A DNA stretch of 64,000 bases from Apiosordaria backusii (GCA_030549205.1 JAUKTV010000001.1:2666001-2730000), one strand, 5' to 3'; shown: positions 45,326 through 57,357, counted from the stretch's first letter. The notes: generated by a model from the letters alone, not told the origin. Program-made: numbers and translations.

Positions 45326-47593
45326 ATGGCGCAACAGCAACAGCAGCAACCTTTAACGCCCGCCGGTACCGGTAATTCCATCTTTGGCGGGCCCGCTCAT
45401 CATCAACCTGCCGCCGGCCTTCTCGCTCAGTCCTCACTATCGTCCTTCTCGACAGCACTCACACCCGCCTCGGCCGCATCGTCGAACAATACCTACATCA
45501 TGCCGAACTCGCCCCTCAAGAACCGCGCCGCCATGGACGGCTATCGCCCAAAGGTTACCCGCACACTCGGCCAGCGCCCCGCCTGTCTCGTCAATGCCTC
45601 GGTGACGTATTGCGGTAACAACCAGATTTATGCGTTCGGAGGCTTTGATCAGTACACCGACGAGGTATATAATCATGTATTGCGACTGGATCTTGTCAGC
45701 CACCAGTGGAACCTGGTCGATAACTACGGGGACATCCCCGGTGTTCGGATGGGTAAGCCCCTGTCTTTTTGTTGGTTGCCGGTGATACTGTGTTGACATT
45801 CCCCCTGAACAGGCCACACCGCGACGCTGTACAAGGGAGATAAGTTGTTGGTTTTTGGAGGCGAGAATGAACATCGTACCTATCTCTCCGACCTTATTAT
45901 TTTCGATTTGAAGACAGCGCACTGGACACAACCGCAAGTGTCAGGACCTATTCCGAAAGGCCGCGCTCGACATGCTGCTGTGTTACACGAGGACAAGTTA
46001 TTTATCGTTGGTGGCATAACTGGTCACGACAATTATGTGTTGGACGACATATGCTATTTGGATCTGAAGACTTTCACATGGTCCAAGTCATGGCGCTTTG
46101 TTGGGCGGTTCGATCATTCTGCATACATCTGGAGCGACAGGGTCTGGGTATTTGGTGGCCTGAGTGAAGATATGGACAAGGTTAGTGACCTGTGGTGGTT
46201 GGATCTCAAGGGCAACCCGGCGTTTGAGTCCCCGCCACATATCGGCACGCTTGATCGCTCTGGCCTATCACGGAGTGCCGCATCACCACGGCCATCGTAT
46301 CCCTCCGCGCAGTCTCCGGTTGTGGGCTCTTCCGGCTATGCCGCCAACTCGAGAACCGCCCAAGTCAACCCACCATCATTCCACCTCAAGACATATGCAC
46401 CACAAGCGCCAGGGGCCATCTCTGCGCTCAAGTTTGTCAGTGGTACCAATGTCCCATCTCAGATGCAAGGCATTCATTTCCATGTCTACTCGTCTGGCAC
46501 ACTTTTGGACTTTGTAACACCAGCAGCCACTATCACATCAAAAGAATGCTCACTATCCGCCCTGGACCTGGCGGCCTTACGGTGGCAAAAACTCGCGGAA
46601 GGACGGGAGATATTCAAGCCCGGCTATCGGTGGCACTATTGCACTATGAATGAAGACGGCACGAAAGCCTGGCTTCTTGGCTGTCCTACCGATCCAGGAG
46701 CCATCGATCTCGGGGCTAACGGCCTAGAGGAGTATCTCTCGGACATTATGGAAATTGACTTGCGGCGATACGGCTTCCTAGGAAACAACCTCGCCCCGGA
46801 GTCTCGTATCACTCGCCCTTCTTCTCGAACCCGGCATGTGGAAACACCTTCTAAAGGCCTGGGCGATGACCTGGCCAAGCTATTCAACCAACCCCCCGAA
46901 TCAGGCAGCGGGACAGATTTCATTGTCACTGCACTTTCGAGAGATTTCGACGAGGAAGAAGTTATGGGCTCAGCCCTCGTCCACGCACAAGTAGATTCCA
47001 CCGGCGACTCTGACGCCGACCAAACTTGGTTGTCTCCCGACACCCCAACCTCACCACCGATCCACGTCCACCGGCTGATCCTCCAAGCCCGCTGGCCACA
47101 CTTTGCGAGGCTGTGGTCGTCCCAGATGGCGGAGTTCCACACGAAGAAGATGCACATTCCTGAGCCGTACTCTGTGGTAAAAGCGTTTTTGTATTACCTC
47201 TACACTGACAGAATCGACCCCCCGGATCAACATGGAAACGAAACTACCGCCGACTTGGCAGATGTTGCCGGGTTGCTGGTCATGTCGAATATCTACAACA
47301 TCCCCCACCTCCGGTTATTGTGCGTGAATCGGTTGTCGAAGGAATTAGATGTTGATCATGCTTGCATTATCTGGTATTGTGCGGGGTTAAGCAATGAGGA
47401 GTGGTTGAGAAAGAGAGCAGCGAACTTTTGCATGACGCATTGGGGGAGGATTGTGAGGACGGTTGGGTTTCAGAGGCTACCGCGGAATGCGTTGGTGGAG
47501 TTGAGTCAGGAGGTTGATTCGGAGGGGAGGGTGGTGGCGGGGGAGGAGCTGGATATGATGCAGGGAATTGGCGGGGGTTCGTTGGGGGGATAG
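45326..47593 (+). CDS. Kelch-repeat and BTB protein, Ral2-like
   Basis: Predicted 735 aa from two exons (45326-45752 and 45813-47593; 60-bp intron). After a Gln-rich start come Kelch blades (about 100-300) with the pattern QIYAFGGFDQYTDEVYNHV, LLVFGGENEHRTYLSDLI and LFIVGGITGHDNYVLDDI. A BTB/POZ-like domain follows at about 555-690 (PPIHVHRLILQARWPHF, VVKAFLYYLYTDRI, HLRLLCVNRL). Fission yeast Ral2, needed for Ras1 signalling and mating, has this architecture; orthology is inferred from domain order and not proven. The stop at 47591-47593 falls in a G-rich tract. The next frame stays open for 44 codons to a TAG at 47722-47724; beyond it the same frame continues, with an acidic stretch and RKPRKKLELL, to a TGA at 47932-47934. 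The true C-terminus may therefore be longer (see the next entry). Confidence 0.85.
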
Positions 47594-47934
47594 ATAGGGG
47601 GGGATTAGGGAGGAAGGATTCGGTGGGGAGTAATGGGAGTGATGGGGAGGGGGGGAGGGGGGTGATGGAGAGTGATGGGCATGAGGAGGAGGATGGGGAG
47701 GAGGATGGGATGGAGATGAGTTAGGGGGCTCGAAGTCCTGTTCAAGAAATGGTGCTGAGGGGGAGAGGGAGATTGGTGGAGGGGGAGGAGACAGTGGGGG
47801 TTGGGGAGAGTACCGCTGAGGAGAGTGAAGATGAGGATGAAGAAGAAGAAGAAGGATTGCTGGATCTTAGCTTTGTCGATACGAGTGTGAGGCGGTCGGC
47901 GAGGAAGCCGAGGAAGAAGTTGGAGCTTCTCTGA
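47590..47934 (+). other. possible displaced C-terminal tail of the Kelch-BTB protein
   Basis: In the frame one base off the Kelch-BTB frame, codons run from 47590 through SDGEGGRGV and HEEEDGEEDG to TAG (47722-47724), then on through ESEDEDEEEEEGLLDLSF and SARKPRKKLELL to TGA. An acidic-then-basic tail is a natural end for such a protein. One lost base in a G-run plus a small intron ending at that TAG would join it. This is inference; the frame could also be non-coding. Confidence 0.3.
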
Positions 47935-48942
47935 GTTAGTTGGTTGAGGGATAGAAAGGTAAACCCGCTGAGCGACTACCGTTTTTTTCTTCTATTAGTG
48001 TGTTCAGGCTATGTTTCTTTTTGCTTTACGCCAGTCGCTGTTTTTTCATAGCTCGAGAGATCATTATATCTCTTATTTTTGGTTTGTTTCTGATATGGGA
48101 AGGAACAAGGAATAGGTTGAAACCAGAAATGGAAAGGAAGGGATGGGCATCATGGCGAGGGCGTTGATAGGTTAGGTTAGGTTACCAGGTATGGTATGGA
48201 CATTCCAAATTAGGGGATTAAGAAAGAGAGTATTTGTATGTAGTTAGGTAGGTGTGTACACACATACATGCCACTTTAGAATGGTACAAAAATGAAAGAA
48301 ATCATTGACAGTCAAGACCGGATGGGTTAGAGATGGTTACTTTGCCCAGTTGAAATTGATGATGGCAGTGCTCTATGACGATTCGGATGTTTGGTAGGAC
48401 TTTGCTCTGTGTCGTGTCTAAGTCAGTCCGAGCTGGTGAAAGCTGTGCCGGTTTAATATAGGGGTTGATGGGGCTGTGATGCGAAGCGCGTTAACTTTGA
48501 GTACCTAACACTCGGGCTTGTAGGCATTATCACTCTCTGGGCAGTTTATAGGTATGTAGGTAGGTAGGTATGTAGGTAGGTAGGTATGTAGGTAGGTAGG
48601 TAGGTAGGTAGGTAGGTAGGTAGGTAGGTAGGTAGGTAGGTAGGTAGGCAACAGGCAGGCATGTAAATATCTTTCTCTCTCTCTCAGTTTTATTATCTTC
48701 ACTGTTCAAACACGAACAACAACCCTGCCGTTCCCCCCCCCCAACACCTAATAGTAAATTACTTCGGTCCTCAAGAACCAAAACGACAATATCTTTCCGT
48801 ACTTTGCCTTACTTTAAAACAGCGACGTCTTTTTTGTACGAACAACCCGAGCAAGTTCTTCGCTACCGCCATCGCCATCCCTTGGGCATCTACCTACCTA
48901 CCTGCCTTTATTTGCTTGCGATTTGAATAATAGGTACTCCCG
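47935..48942. other. intergenic region with TAGG microsatellite
   Basis: Between the Kelch-BTB 3' flank and the orphan membrane-protein gene. Aside from the TAGG array and a C-run near 48,734 nothing is recognised. Confidence 0.5.
48550..48648. repeat. (TAGG)n tetranucleotide microsatellite
   Basis: About 99 bp of TAGG units, with a few TATG variants at the left end. Shorter TACC/TAGG blocks occur elsewhere (near 38,690 and 48,895). It is not the fungal telomere repeat TTAGGG. Confidence 0.95.
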
Positions 48943-49692
48943 GTGGAAGTAAAAGTGGAAGTTGAAGCCATGGTATTAGTAGCACCACCGACGCCGTCAA
49001 GCCCAGGGGAGAATAATAACATGGACAGGGGTGAAAAAGGTCAAGTTGTGGTTGGGATCATTGAGGACAGGGCAGCACGACGAACACGAACGACAATATT
49101 TGCGGCGAGGGGTCACGGTGTCGTCGGCCGGGTTGTTTTCACGATCATGTTGGTCACGGTATTTGCTGTTGGGCCTGGGTGGGCGGCTCCTGCAACAAAT
49201 GCCACAACAGCTGAAATGGCCGCCACTGGGGTGGATGATAGCGCAGGGGTTGTCTTTGATGTGGTAAAGTTTGTGCTTTTCGGTCTGCTTGTTATTATTG
49301 GTCTTGTGGTTCTTTTGCTGTGGTGTTATATGATGTTTCTTGTCGTTTTTAAAGTCATGGTTTGGGACAAGAGTGCCCCTGTCCCTTGGTGGGGTCTGGT
49401 TAGTTGCTTTGGAGGAGGTGTTTGTATTTGGTATGTCGTGGCCTACCAAGGGGCTGTTGGGGGTTGGGTTAATGTTTTGTTGAGTTTGGCTTTGAGTGTT
49501 TTGTTTGGAATTTCTTTTGGGATTGTTATTGTAAGGTCTTGGATGGATTGGTGTGGGACTTCGAGGAGGGGGAGGTCGATTAGGTTGGGTAATTTTGTTC
49601 TTCATGTTTGTTTTAGGGTTTTGGAGTTTGGGGTTTTTGTTCCTGCGCAGGTGTTTCTCTTGCGGGGGTTGATACAGAATGGAGTGCGGTAG
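48943..49692 (+). CDS. orphan multi-pass membrane protein (hypothetical)
   Basis: I do not recognise this 249-aa open frame. It has about five hydrophobic segments (around 60-79, 103-139 which may be one long or two spans, 148-168, 172-197 and 216-240). A short lumenal-type Ala/Thr loop after the first carries an NAT glycosylation sequon (ATNATTAEM). The N-terminus before the first span is basic (EDRAARRTRTT). Other in-frame starts are at 48970 and 49021. Codon use is T/G-rich, with many TTT and GTT codons, unlike the C-ending codons of ARF1 and OSM1. The frame would therefore be weakly expressed or young; a chance frame in T-rich DNA cannot be excluded. No intron is needed. No function is suggested. 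Confidence 0.45.
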   Translation: MEVKVEVEAMVLVAPPTPSSPGENNNMDRGEKGQVVVGIIEDRAARRTRTTIFAARGHGVVGRVVFTIMLVTVFAVGPGWAAPATNATTAEMAATGVDDSAGVVFDVVKFVLFGLLVIIGLVVLLLWCYMMFLVVFKVMVWDKSAPVPWWGLVSCFGGGVCIWYVVAYQGAVGGWVNVLLSLALSVLFGISFGIVIVRSWMDWCGTSRRGRSIRLGNFVLHVCFRVLEFGVFVPAQVFLLRGLIQNGVR

Positions 49693-51878
49693 AAGGTTGG
49701 AAGGTTTGGGGCTGTCGACTTGGGCTGCTGATGAAGACTTGGGAGAAGATGGTAAGAGAAAAGGCGGCACTGGTTATAAGGCACGGTTATGCTGAAGATG
49801 AAGCTTGCAGCATGCATGGATAAGGCTCTTAAGGCTCTCTCTAAATGACCCATTTGCAAAGGGGAGCACACCTGGCAAGGCATACACCATGCATGTTGAC
49901 CTACCAGATTCTTTCTAGTCTTCTTAATCGGGCCCTATTTCTCATTTCTAACCTGTGAATGGCAGCGGTTTATATTATTTCCATTTATAAATTACTCCTT
50001 GGGTTTGGGTTTGATGTTCTACTCAACTTCAGTTTCTATTTGGATGATTTATGGAGTTCTCGTCGTATTTTCTCTCTTTCTCTTCTCATTTCCCATATAG
50101 TCTTCTTTGGGTATTTACTCTGGATTTGTTGTGTCCCTTGGTCTCTTAGCTTTGAGTTCATCTTGGAAACTTCGTCCTGGGCCGTTATCGTGTATGTATG
50201 CGCTCTCTCTAAACTTTTGTCTCTCGGCTTACTGGGCCATTCTGAGTTTTCATCTCTCCGCTTTTGGGGGCCGGTATGAATGGCTAAGTTTGTCCCTGTA
50301 CCTATTCTTACAAGTGCTCAACTCACAAACCTTGAAAGAGCAATGCTATCACCACTGTTTTCATGCTGTCAGAACTCTAAGGTCTTGGTTTCCGCAGCAA
50401 CACCCCACCAGATGTCGATCCGCCAGAGGAAGCGATGACGTCGTTGCTGAACCTAAGAGAGTATGTACAGTCTGAAGCACCTGGGCAGATATGTTCAGTT
50501 TATTTCATATTTATCTCGTCTTTTCTTTGGCCAATTGAGGACAAATCGGCTTCAGTATCAAAACCACTGAGATGTTCGGTGTGATCTTGACAGCTCACTT
50601 GCTTCCGGCTTACCATTTCGGGTTGTACTTGTCGTGGATGCAGACGAAGGATCGTCGATGAGCTGCGCAAGTCAGTCACAGTGACCAAGACAAGCCACAA
50701 CATCAACTTGTGTATAGGTCATCTCGGTCATTGGTTCGGAACTGCTCGCATCGCGGTATTGGCAAATCAGATGGCTTTCCTGCAATGCAAGTAGATCACG
50801 AGACCATGCTGGCTCTTCAAGTTCAGAAACATGTCTCCTAAAGTGAGGAAGCGTCCCTGCGAAAATAATGCATTAAGAACAATTCGCCAATTTACCCTGA
50901 TTACGACAAAAACAATATCAAATCATCGCAGTCTCCAAGTTGTGTCCTGTTTGTGGGATTGAGTAAGATGCAGTTGCAGTTGTGGAAGACATACACCGTT
51001 GAAACCCAACATTTAACTTACACAGACGGTGCAGTGGCCGACTCCGGGTGAGACAGCTTTGCACACATACCCTACATAGAGGGGCACTTGCCAGCAGACG
51101 TCACCACATTGAATTTGATCTTCCTTCACCCAATAAACAATTCATCAATGGAAGAAACATTCAATGCAGATCAGGCCCTCGAGTCCACCATGACGTCCTC
51201 AATTCGATGAAATGCCATCTCTTTAGATCCTCCTGTTTTCCATTTGAGCAAGCCCAGCTTTCCAACTCCACGATATATCACATCAGCTGAACTATCAAGC
51301 TACTTCCTTCATAAGGCCCCGACATGTAGTTCGGATCAGCAACCGGACGGGCATGAATGGGCATTGATTACGGCTACCAGCCGAGCGGAAAGGGTTGCTT
51401 TGTTCTCGTTAAGTGGCGGCAGCCCCCTTTGCCCTGCCCTGCGGTCCACTTCAACGCATGGTGACACCATCGTTCCACCAGTCCTTCATGGCCCTTCGCA
51501 TTCCTATACCCTAGCCACCAAGACTTCAAATATGCACCTCTTCGTGGCAAGGACTATGTGGTCTTCACTGAACCACCTGTATATGCAGTGAGCCGTCACA
51601 CTTCACAGCACTAGAACCCTCTGGATACTCAACTGCTGTCTCACCTGCCTCGCCGCCGATTCTCGCTTCCCGTTTTCACTGCAGTGACTCGGTTACTATA
51701 TATCTCGTGTGACTGCACACGACCACTTCACTGCTTTCCTGATCCCGAGCCAAAGCATGACCAAACCAAAACGATAACCACAAACCTCTTCCAGCTAACT
51801 CACTTCTTGGGCTTCCTCAAAGTCTGAGCATCCCCATACTGAAGCTATCCAGAACAGCCTGGACTGTTAGGTCCCAGA
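49693..51878. other. 2.2 kb intergenic region before the luciferase-domain gene
   Basis: No gene is supported. Frames at 50,107-50,475 and 51,048-51,591 have no motif or intron logic. A TATATA-containing site near 51,696, about 180 bp before the next start, could be a core promoter element. Confidence 0.45.
51696..51703 (+). promoter_or_regulatory. TATA-like site upstream of the luciferase-domain gene
   Basis: The motif CTATATAT lies about 180 bp upstream of the first in-frame ATG at 51,879, followed by C/A-rich leader-like sequence. Position and spacing fit a TATA box, but this is not proven. Confidence 0.35.
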
Positions 51879-52917
51879 GTGCTCGAACAATTACCTCAAC
51901 ATCAGTCTCAACGCCAGTCTCAGCACGCCAAATCGCCCAAGATGTCACTCACAGTAACTTCGGAACCCTCGAAAACCATGTCCTCCCTACCGAGCGACCC
52001 CTCCTCTCAGCAACCTACGGTCAACATGGTCATCCGCCAAGACCCATTCTACGTTACGCTCGATGCCTCCGCCCTTCTAGCCGTCTCCATCCTCACAGTC
52101 TTGGGAATGCACTTCGTCGACCACCTCCTCCTCGAATTCCTTATAATCGCTGTCCCCATCGCCCTTCTCATCCACAATGACTACCTCAACTTCCTAAAAC
52201 TCGGTCCCGGGGGCACACCCCCCACACCCGCAGGCTATGCACGCCTAACCTTCTACCGCCTCTTCACTCTCCGCGACCCCTTCACCCCTCCCCCAAGAGA
52301 TGTCGTTTCCTCACCCTCTACCGGAATCCTAACCAAACTCCCCTACCGCCCCGGGCCACGCCCCACCGTTGCCGGCCTTGCTCCCCAACGTCAACTAAAC
52401 CAACATGGCTCAGTAGAATGCTACAACCGTCTCCGTTCCGCCTTGGAAAACCTCTCAAAGAAGAATCCAACTGTGTTTGTCACTGCGACGTCCTGCCTCG
52501 AAAAGCATGGATTTGCTCTGTTTGCGAGACATCCCCTGAATGTGTGCGGCAACGGTGAGATTGTTCACATTCATAGCTCGGATCGGTCGATGCATATGAA
52601 CTTGCATCCAGACGATATCAAGGAGATCTTGGAGAAGGGATGGGGGCAAAGACACCCTATGGCCTGGACTGGGTGGGTTAGGGCACCATTGCCGACGACG
52701 TTTACTATGATTTATGCTCCTAGGGGTGAGTCATTTTCTTTTTGGTTATTTTGTTATATAACACAGGAGAGACTGCGAACCCCCTTGCTTAAAGAAACAC
52801 GATGCTGACATAAGAACCGATCGCACAGACGAGAGTGACCTGAAGATTGTGTGCCAGATTATCGAAGCGGCGATTTGGTATGTGATTGCAGAGAAGGTCG
52901 AGATCGAGCTTGACTGA
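51879..52917 (+). CDS. luciferase-domain (DUF5519-like) membrane-associated protein
   Basis: Predicted 311 aa from two exons (51879-52725 and 52829-52917; 103-bp intron). Residues 63-100 are hydrophobic (two closely spaced spans around ASALLAVSILTVLGMHFV and FLIIAVPIALLIH). The C-terminal part carries a pattern I associate with the fungal luciferase domain family: CLEKHGFALFARHPL, GEIVHIHSSDRSMHM, then HPMAWTG and after the intron DESDLKIVCQIIEAAIWYV. Despite its name this family is not known to make light in these fungi, and its function is unresolved; I infer none. Four in-frame ATGs (51879, 51942, 51978, 52026) precede the first span, so the start is uncertain by up to 50 residues. Splicing is supported by phase and by the continuous conserved C-terminus. 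Confidence 0.75.
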
Positions 52918-54200
52918 AGGGCGAGACTAGATGTGGTATGGTATCATATCGTCGTCTAGGAAGCAATGTGTATCGGAAATGGATCGAATGGACAATGGCT
53001 GGCTGACAGGAGTTCAAAAACATCATTCAGAACTGGCTGGCCGTTTGGCGTCATGGTTGGATATTGGTTGAAATGGGTTTATTTATTTTACTTGATCTTG
53101 GATATGAATTAGCAAAGCAGCGAGCGATTGTTGTTGGCAAACATGGGGAAATAGTTGTGTGTTTTGAAGTTACGAATATTATTCAATGCCAGATTCCAAT
53201 TGTGTCAGGCTCGCCACTTCAAAGATGGAGGCGTACCACTCTCATACCATCAATCATTCCTCCTTGCCATCGCCCGCAGCTCTGGTCGGCTGTGCATGTA
53301 GCGGTGCCAGTTTTTTTGTCCAGGGCGTGCCGTTGTCGCATCAGCGCACGGAATTTCCAGTGACGTCAGCTGATTCATCAGGTGGGAGAGAAGGCGGCAA
53401 CGAATCGTTGGGCTAGGATTTGTCAGAGCGCTTGGCGCTGGCTTCATGGAGAGCCTTTTTAGTCCAATTCGCAACACCATGGCGTAAAATGTCCCTGAAG
53501 CGGCGCAACGGCCATGTGTCGGTCTGCAGTCGACAATATCCTCGGCCATGAAATGCAATTAAGGCAAGGACGAGGCCGTGGTCTGAAGTGAAGATTTGAT
53601 CAAGTGATATCCCTAATGCCGCCAAGGCTGCAGCCATTCTTGGAGTTCAATGCATCACATGTCATTGAAGTCGCTCCCACGTTCCATCAGCAGCTTTGCG
53701 ACTCACTTTTTGCCGGGCGCAACTTGGGGTAAAACTGGGGTAACAGGGGGTTGCTGGTCTCTGCGCAGAAGACCGACGAGCTCGGGGATTCCACAGGAGC
53801 TGCTGAGGTGTTTGGGGGGTGGGCTGCATGTGACGAGTGGGTTGCCCGGATCCAGTGGCAACCGTCCAAGCCTCGGCAACCTCGCGGTCAGGGACAGCAC
53901 AAGGCGCCCAAACCGGGACGTTCCAGGCTTCTTTGTTTCCCTCTTACCATTCAGTGCGCAGGTCTCTCATTCTCTTCTTCACGATACCCGTTCCTAGACG
54001 AACATAATCTGGGTAAGTTTTTAAAAATCCACCTGTCTCGGCTTGCGTTTGGATATTGCTTCCTGTGGGGGTTTCACTGAGGCTAAGACTCGGCCTAACA
54101 GGATCCAGACCTCGGCTTACCACAGACGACGGACGACGCACGAATCATTTAACAAACCACCTCCCTCGAACCCGTCTTCATTCTTCGTCGCTCTTCCTTT
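52918..54200. other. intergenic region before the fumarate reductase gene
   Basis: This 1.28 kb holds the 3' flank of the luciferase-domain gene and the promoter and leader of the next gene. A minus-strand frame of 74 codons (53637-53413) looks slightly protein-like but has no motif. A GTAAGT near 54,011 and a pyrimidine tract ending CAG at 54,258 could bound a 5' UTR intron. Confidence 0.45.
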
Positions 54201-54263
54201 ATGCAACTCTCCTTTTTTTTCATTATCAACTTTTGCTCGGCATTTGCTTCTTTTTCAGATCCA

Positions 54264-56197
54264 ATGGCGTCCAACACGGTAATTGTTGTCGGTGGCGGTT
54301 TGGCGGGTCTGTCGGCGGCGCACTCCATCTACCTCGCTGGTGGTAACGTCCACGTCCTCGACAAGCAGGGCTTCTTCGGCGGTAACTCTACCAAGGCCAC
54401 TTCCGGTATCAACGGTGCCCTCACCCGCACCCAGGTTGATCTTGGGATCCAGGACTCCGTAAAGCAGTTCTACGACGACACACTCAAGTCTGCCCGTGAC
54501 AAGGCCAGACCCGACCTCATCAAGGTCCTCACCTACAAGTCCGCGGCCGCTGTTGAGTGGCTCCAGGATGTCTTCAACCTCGACCTCACACTCGTTTCCC
54601 GTCTTGGGTAAGTCTCAATCTTATTCCGGCAGTTCCGGATGTAGCTGCATCCCTAGATGACAATTGGGCTAACATCTTGCGATTAAGTGGTCACTCCCAG
54701 CCCCGTACCCACCGTGGTCACGATGCCAAGTTCCCCGGCATGGCCATCACATACGCGCTGATGCAGAGACTCGAGGAGCTCGCTGAGACCGAGCCCCACC
54801 GTGTCAAGATCACTAAGAAGGCCCGCGTCGTTGACCTCCTCAAGGAGGGCAACGTCATCAGTGGTGTCAAGGCTGAGCATGAGGGCCAGACCCTCACTCT
54901 CCAGGGCCCCGTCGTCCTCGCTACCGGTGGTTATGCCGCTGATTTCGGCGAGGGCTCGCTCCTCCAGCAGCACAGACCCGACACCATGGGTCTTGCCACC
55001 ACCAACGGCTCCCACGCCACCGGTGATGGTCAGAAGCTCGTCATGAAGATTGGCGGTAACGGCATCGACATGGACAAGGTTCAGGTTCACCCTACCGGTC
55101 TCGTTGACCCTAAGGACCCCGGTTCCAAGTGGAAGTTCTTGGCCGCCGAGGCTCTCCGTGGTGAGGGTGGTATCCTTCTCAACGGCGATGGTGACCGCTT
55201 CTGCGACGAGCTCGGCCACCGTGACTACGTCTCTGGCATGATCCACAAGGAGAAGGACAAGGGCAAGTACCCCGTCCGCCTTATCCTCAACTCCAAGGCC
55301 TCCAAGGTCCTTGACTTCCACACTCGCCACTACTCTGGCCGTGGTCTCATGAAGAAGATCACTGGCCAACAGCTCGCCAAGGAGATCGGCTGCACTCCTG
55401 AGCACCTCCAGAAGACCTTCCAGACCTACAACGCCATCGCTGAGGGCAAGCAGAAGGATCCATGGGGCAAGAAGTTCTTCCACAACATGCCCCTCGACAT
55501 CAACGATGACTTCCACGTCTCTGTGATGGAGCCTGTCCTCCATTTCACCATGGGTGGTATCGAGATCAACGACAAGGCCCAGGTCCTTAACAAGGAGGGT
55601 AAGCCCTTCGAGGGTCTCTTCGCCTGCGGTGAGCTTGCTGGTGGTGTCCACGGTGCCAACCGCCTGGGTGGTTCTTCCCTCCTCGGCTGCGTTGTCTACG
55701 GCCGTGTTGCCGGTGACTCTGCTTCCAACTACCACTTCCAGCAGGCCCTCAAGGGCAACGTCGGTGCTGCCCGTCTCGGCCAGATCGCCCTCCACATCGA
55801 TCCTTCCACTCCCGGCAAGATCTCTGTCCAGTGGGGTGGTGAGCAGGCTGCTCTCCCTGCTCCCTCTGCTCAGGCTGCTGCCCCTGCTGAGGCTGCCCAG
55901 TCCGCTGCTAAGCGTGACCCCAAGGCTTTCACCATCCCCGACAAGGAGTTCACTCTCGAGGAGGTTGCCAAGCACAACAAGAAGGAGGATCTCTGGGTTG
56001 TTGTCAAGGGTGTTGTCATGGACCTCACCAACTGGCTCGATGACCACCCCGGCGGTCCCCAGGCCATCCTCAACTTCATGGGCCGTGATGCCACCGAGGA
56101 GTTCGAGATGCTTCACGACGATGAGGTCATTCCCAAGTATGCTCCTGGGCAAGTGATCGGTAGAGTCAAGGGCCAGAAGGTCACTCTTGAGATTTAA
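54264..56197 (+). CDS. osm1: fumarate reductase (Osm1-type) fused to cytochrome b5
   Basis: Predicted 617 aa from two exons (54264-54607 and 54688-56197; 80-bp intron with a CTAAC branch point). The N-terminus is an FAD-binding fold (TVIVVGGGLAGLSAAH). Family motifs follow: HSQPRTHRG, HPTGLVDPKDPG, HRDYVSGMI and GANRLGGSSLLGC. After an Ala/Pro linker (about 480-515) a cytochrome b5 domain carries the heme-binding DHPGG near 567. The soluble enzyme reduces fumarate to succinate with FADH2, reoxidising cofactors when oxygen is short; in yeast Osm1 acts in mitochondria and the ER. The heme domain is a common fungal addition, likely an electron donor. Codon use is extremely biased toward C-ending codons, so high expression is likely. 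An upstream in-frame ATG at 54201 adds a hydrophobic 21-residue leader. Confidence 0.94.
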
Positions 56198-57357
56198 GTC
56201 ACTTGAGCGAAATTTTGTGTCTTTTTCATTTTACCCGCATTTGCATGGCGCTCCTTGGGAATTGCAGCAAAGAATTATAGACGGGGGCTAACCGAGCCAC
56301 GAGAGCCGACGGCTATAGTCCTGGCTACGAGACGAAGAGAATAGATGTATCATTTGTTTTGTGGCGGTCACTTTTTTGCTGCGAGGAGGAGCAAAGCATA
56401 AACTCATACCAGCTTGAGCTATTTTGGTTGTTTGTACTCTTTTTTTTTTTTTTTGGATTAAGTTCGCTGGTTTATGAAGCAGGAACAACATGACTGCTGC
56501 TGCGGTACTGTATTGATAGCTTGGAATGTTGTTGTTCCTTGAAATAGTAATGAGAAGATGAGATCACACCATATACGTTACCAATTGCTCAATGACGTGA
56601 CATGTTGAATTTTCCACGATAATACGGTACGATTGAAGAAATCCATAGCCTTGCGATACCCCTGACGGTCCTGACCCGATTTAGTCGTGGGGACCATATC
56701 CGAGCCAAGCCCCGCTCCGGACCAGCTCAACCGGCCAGCAACGGGAGCCGGATGCCTAGCCAGAACTGCAAGATGGATGTTTCCCAGAATATCGCTGGGA
56801 CTTCATGAAGCAATCAGTGACAATGCTCGGGCCGACTGCATTGAAGTGATCCGCATAATAGAAAATCAGGTGGATGATGTCTCAGCTTTGATGTCATGCT
56901 ACTTCAGACGTGTAACCCTAACCCTTTGAGCTGGCGGGTGATCTCAGCTGACCAAGTGCTGGGACAACTCCGGCCCAGCCAGCCTGCAAGGTGCCGTCAG
57001 TTTGCTGCCGCCTTGCATCTAGCTCAGCAACCGCATCAAGAGCTTTGACGCGCATTGCTTTCAGAATCGACAAAGCTTCTTACACCATACTCCACGCATC
57101 TGCCCTTTTCTTTTCCCAGTTCACACGTATTTGCCAACGGAGCCAGACTCTGTTCATCACCAGATTCCTTAAACCATCGGAACCCTCGCCTTACAACACC
57201 CCACCTGCTGGTTCAACCTAGGTGTCCCTTGCGAGCGGCACCTACTTGTGATGCAATCATAGCTCCTCCCCTCGAACTCGAGCTTCCATCTGTTGCGATA
57301 CCGCGCATCCTCCCTTTCTCGACAACTCGAGGTTTTTAGAGTAAACGCTAGTTCAAG
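56198..57357. other. intergenic region OSM1 to ERD2
   Basis: Both flanking genes are on the plus strand; this 1.16 kb holds the OSM1 3' UTR and the ERD2 promoter and leader. A T-run lies near 56,440. No gene is supported. Confidence 0.5.

Noticed and set aside
48550..48648. telomere repeat
   Set aside because: The unit is TAGG, not TTAGGG, and it lies between genes, so it is a microsatellite.
54683..56152. 489-codon open frame on the minus strand opposite the fumarate reductase gene
   Set aside because: It mirrors a gene with extreme C-ending codon bias. Antisense stops arise only from TTA, CTA and TCA codons, which are nearly absent, so the frame is a by-product. It is low in complexity and has no motif.
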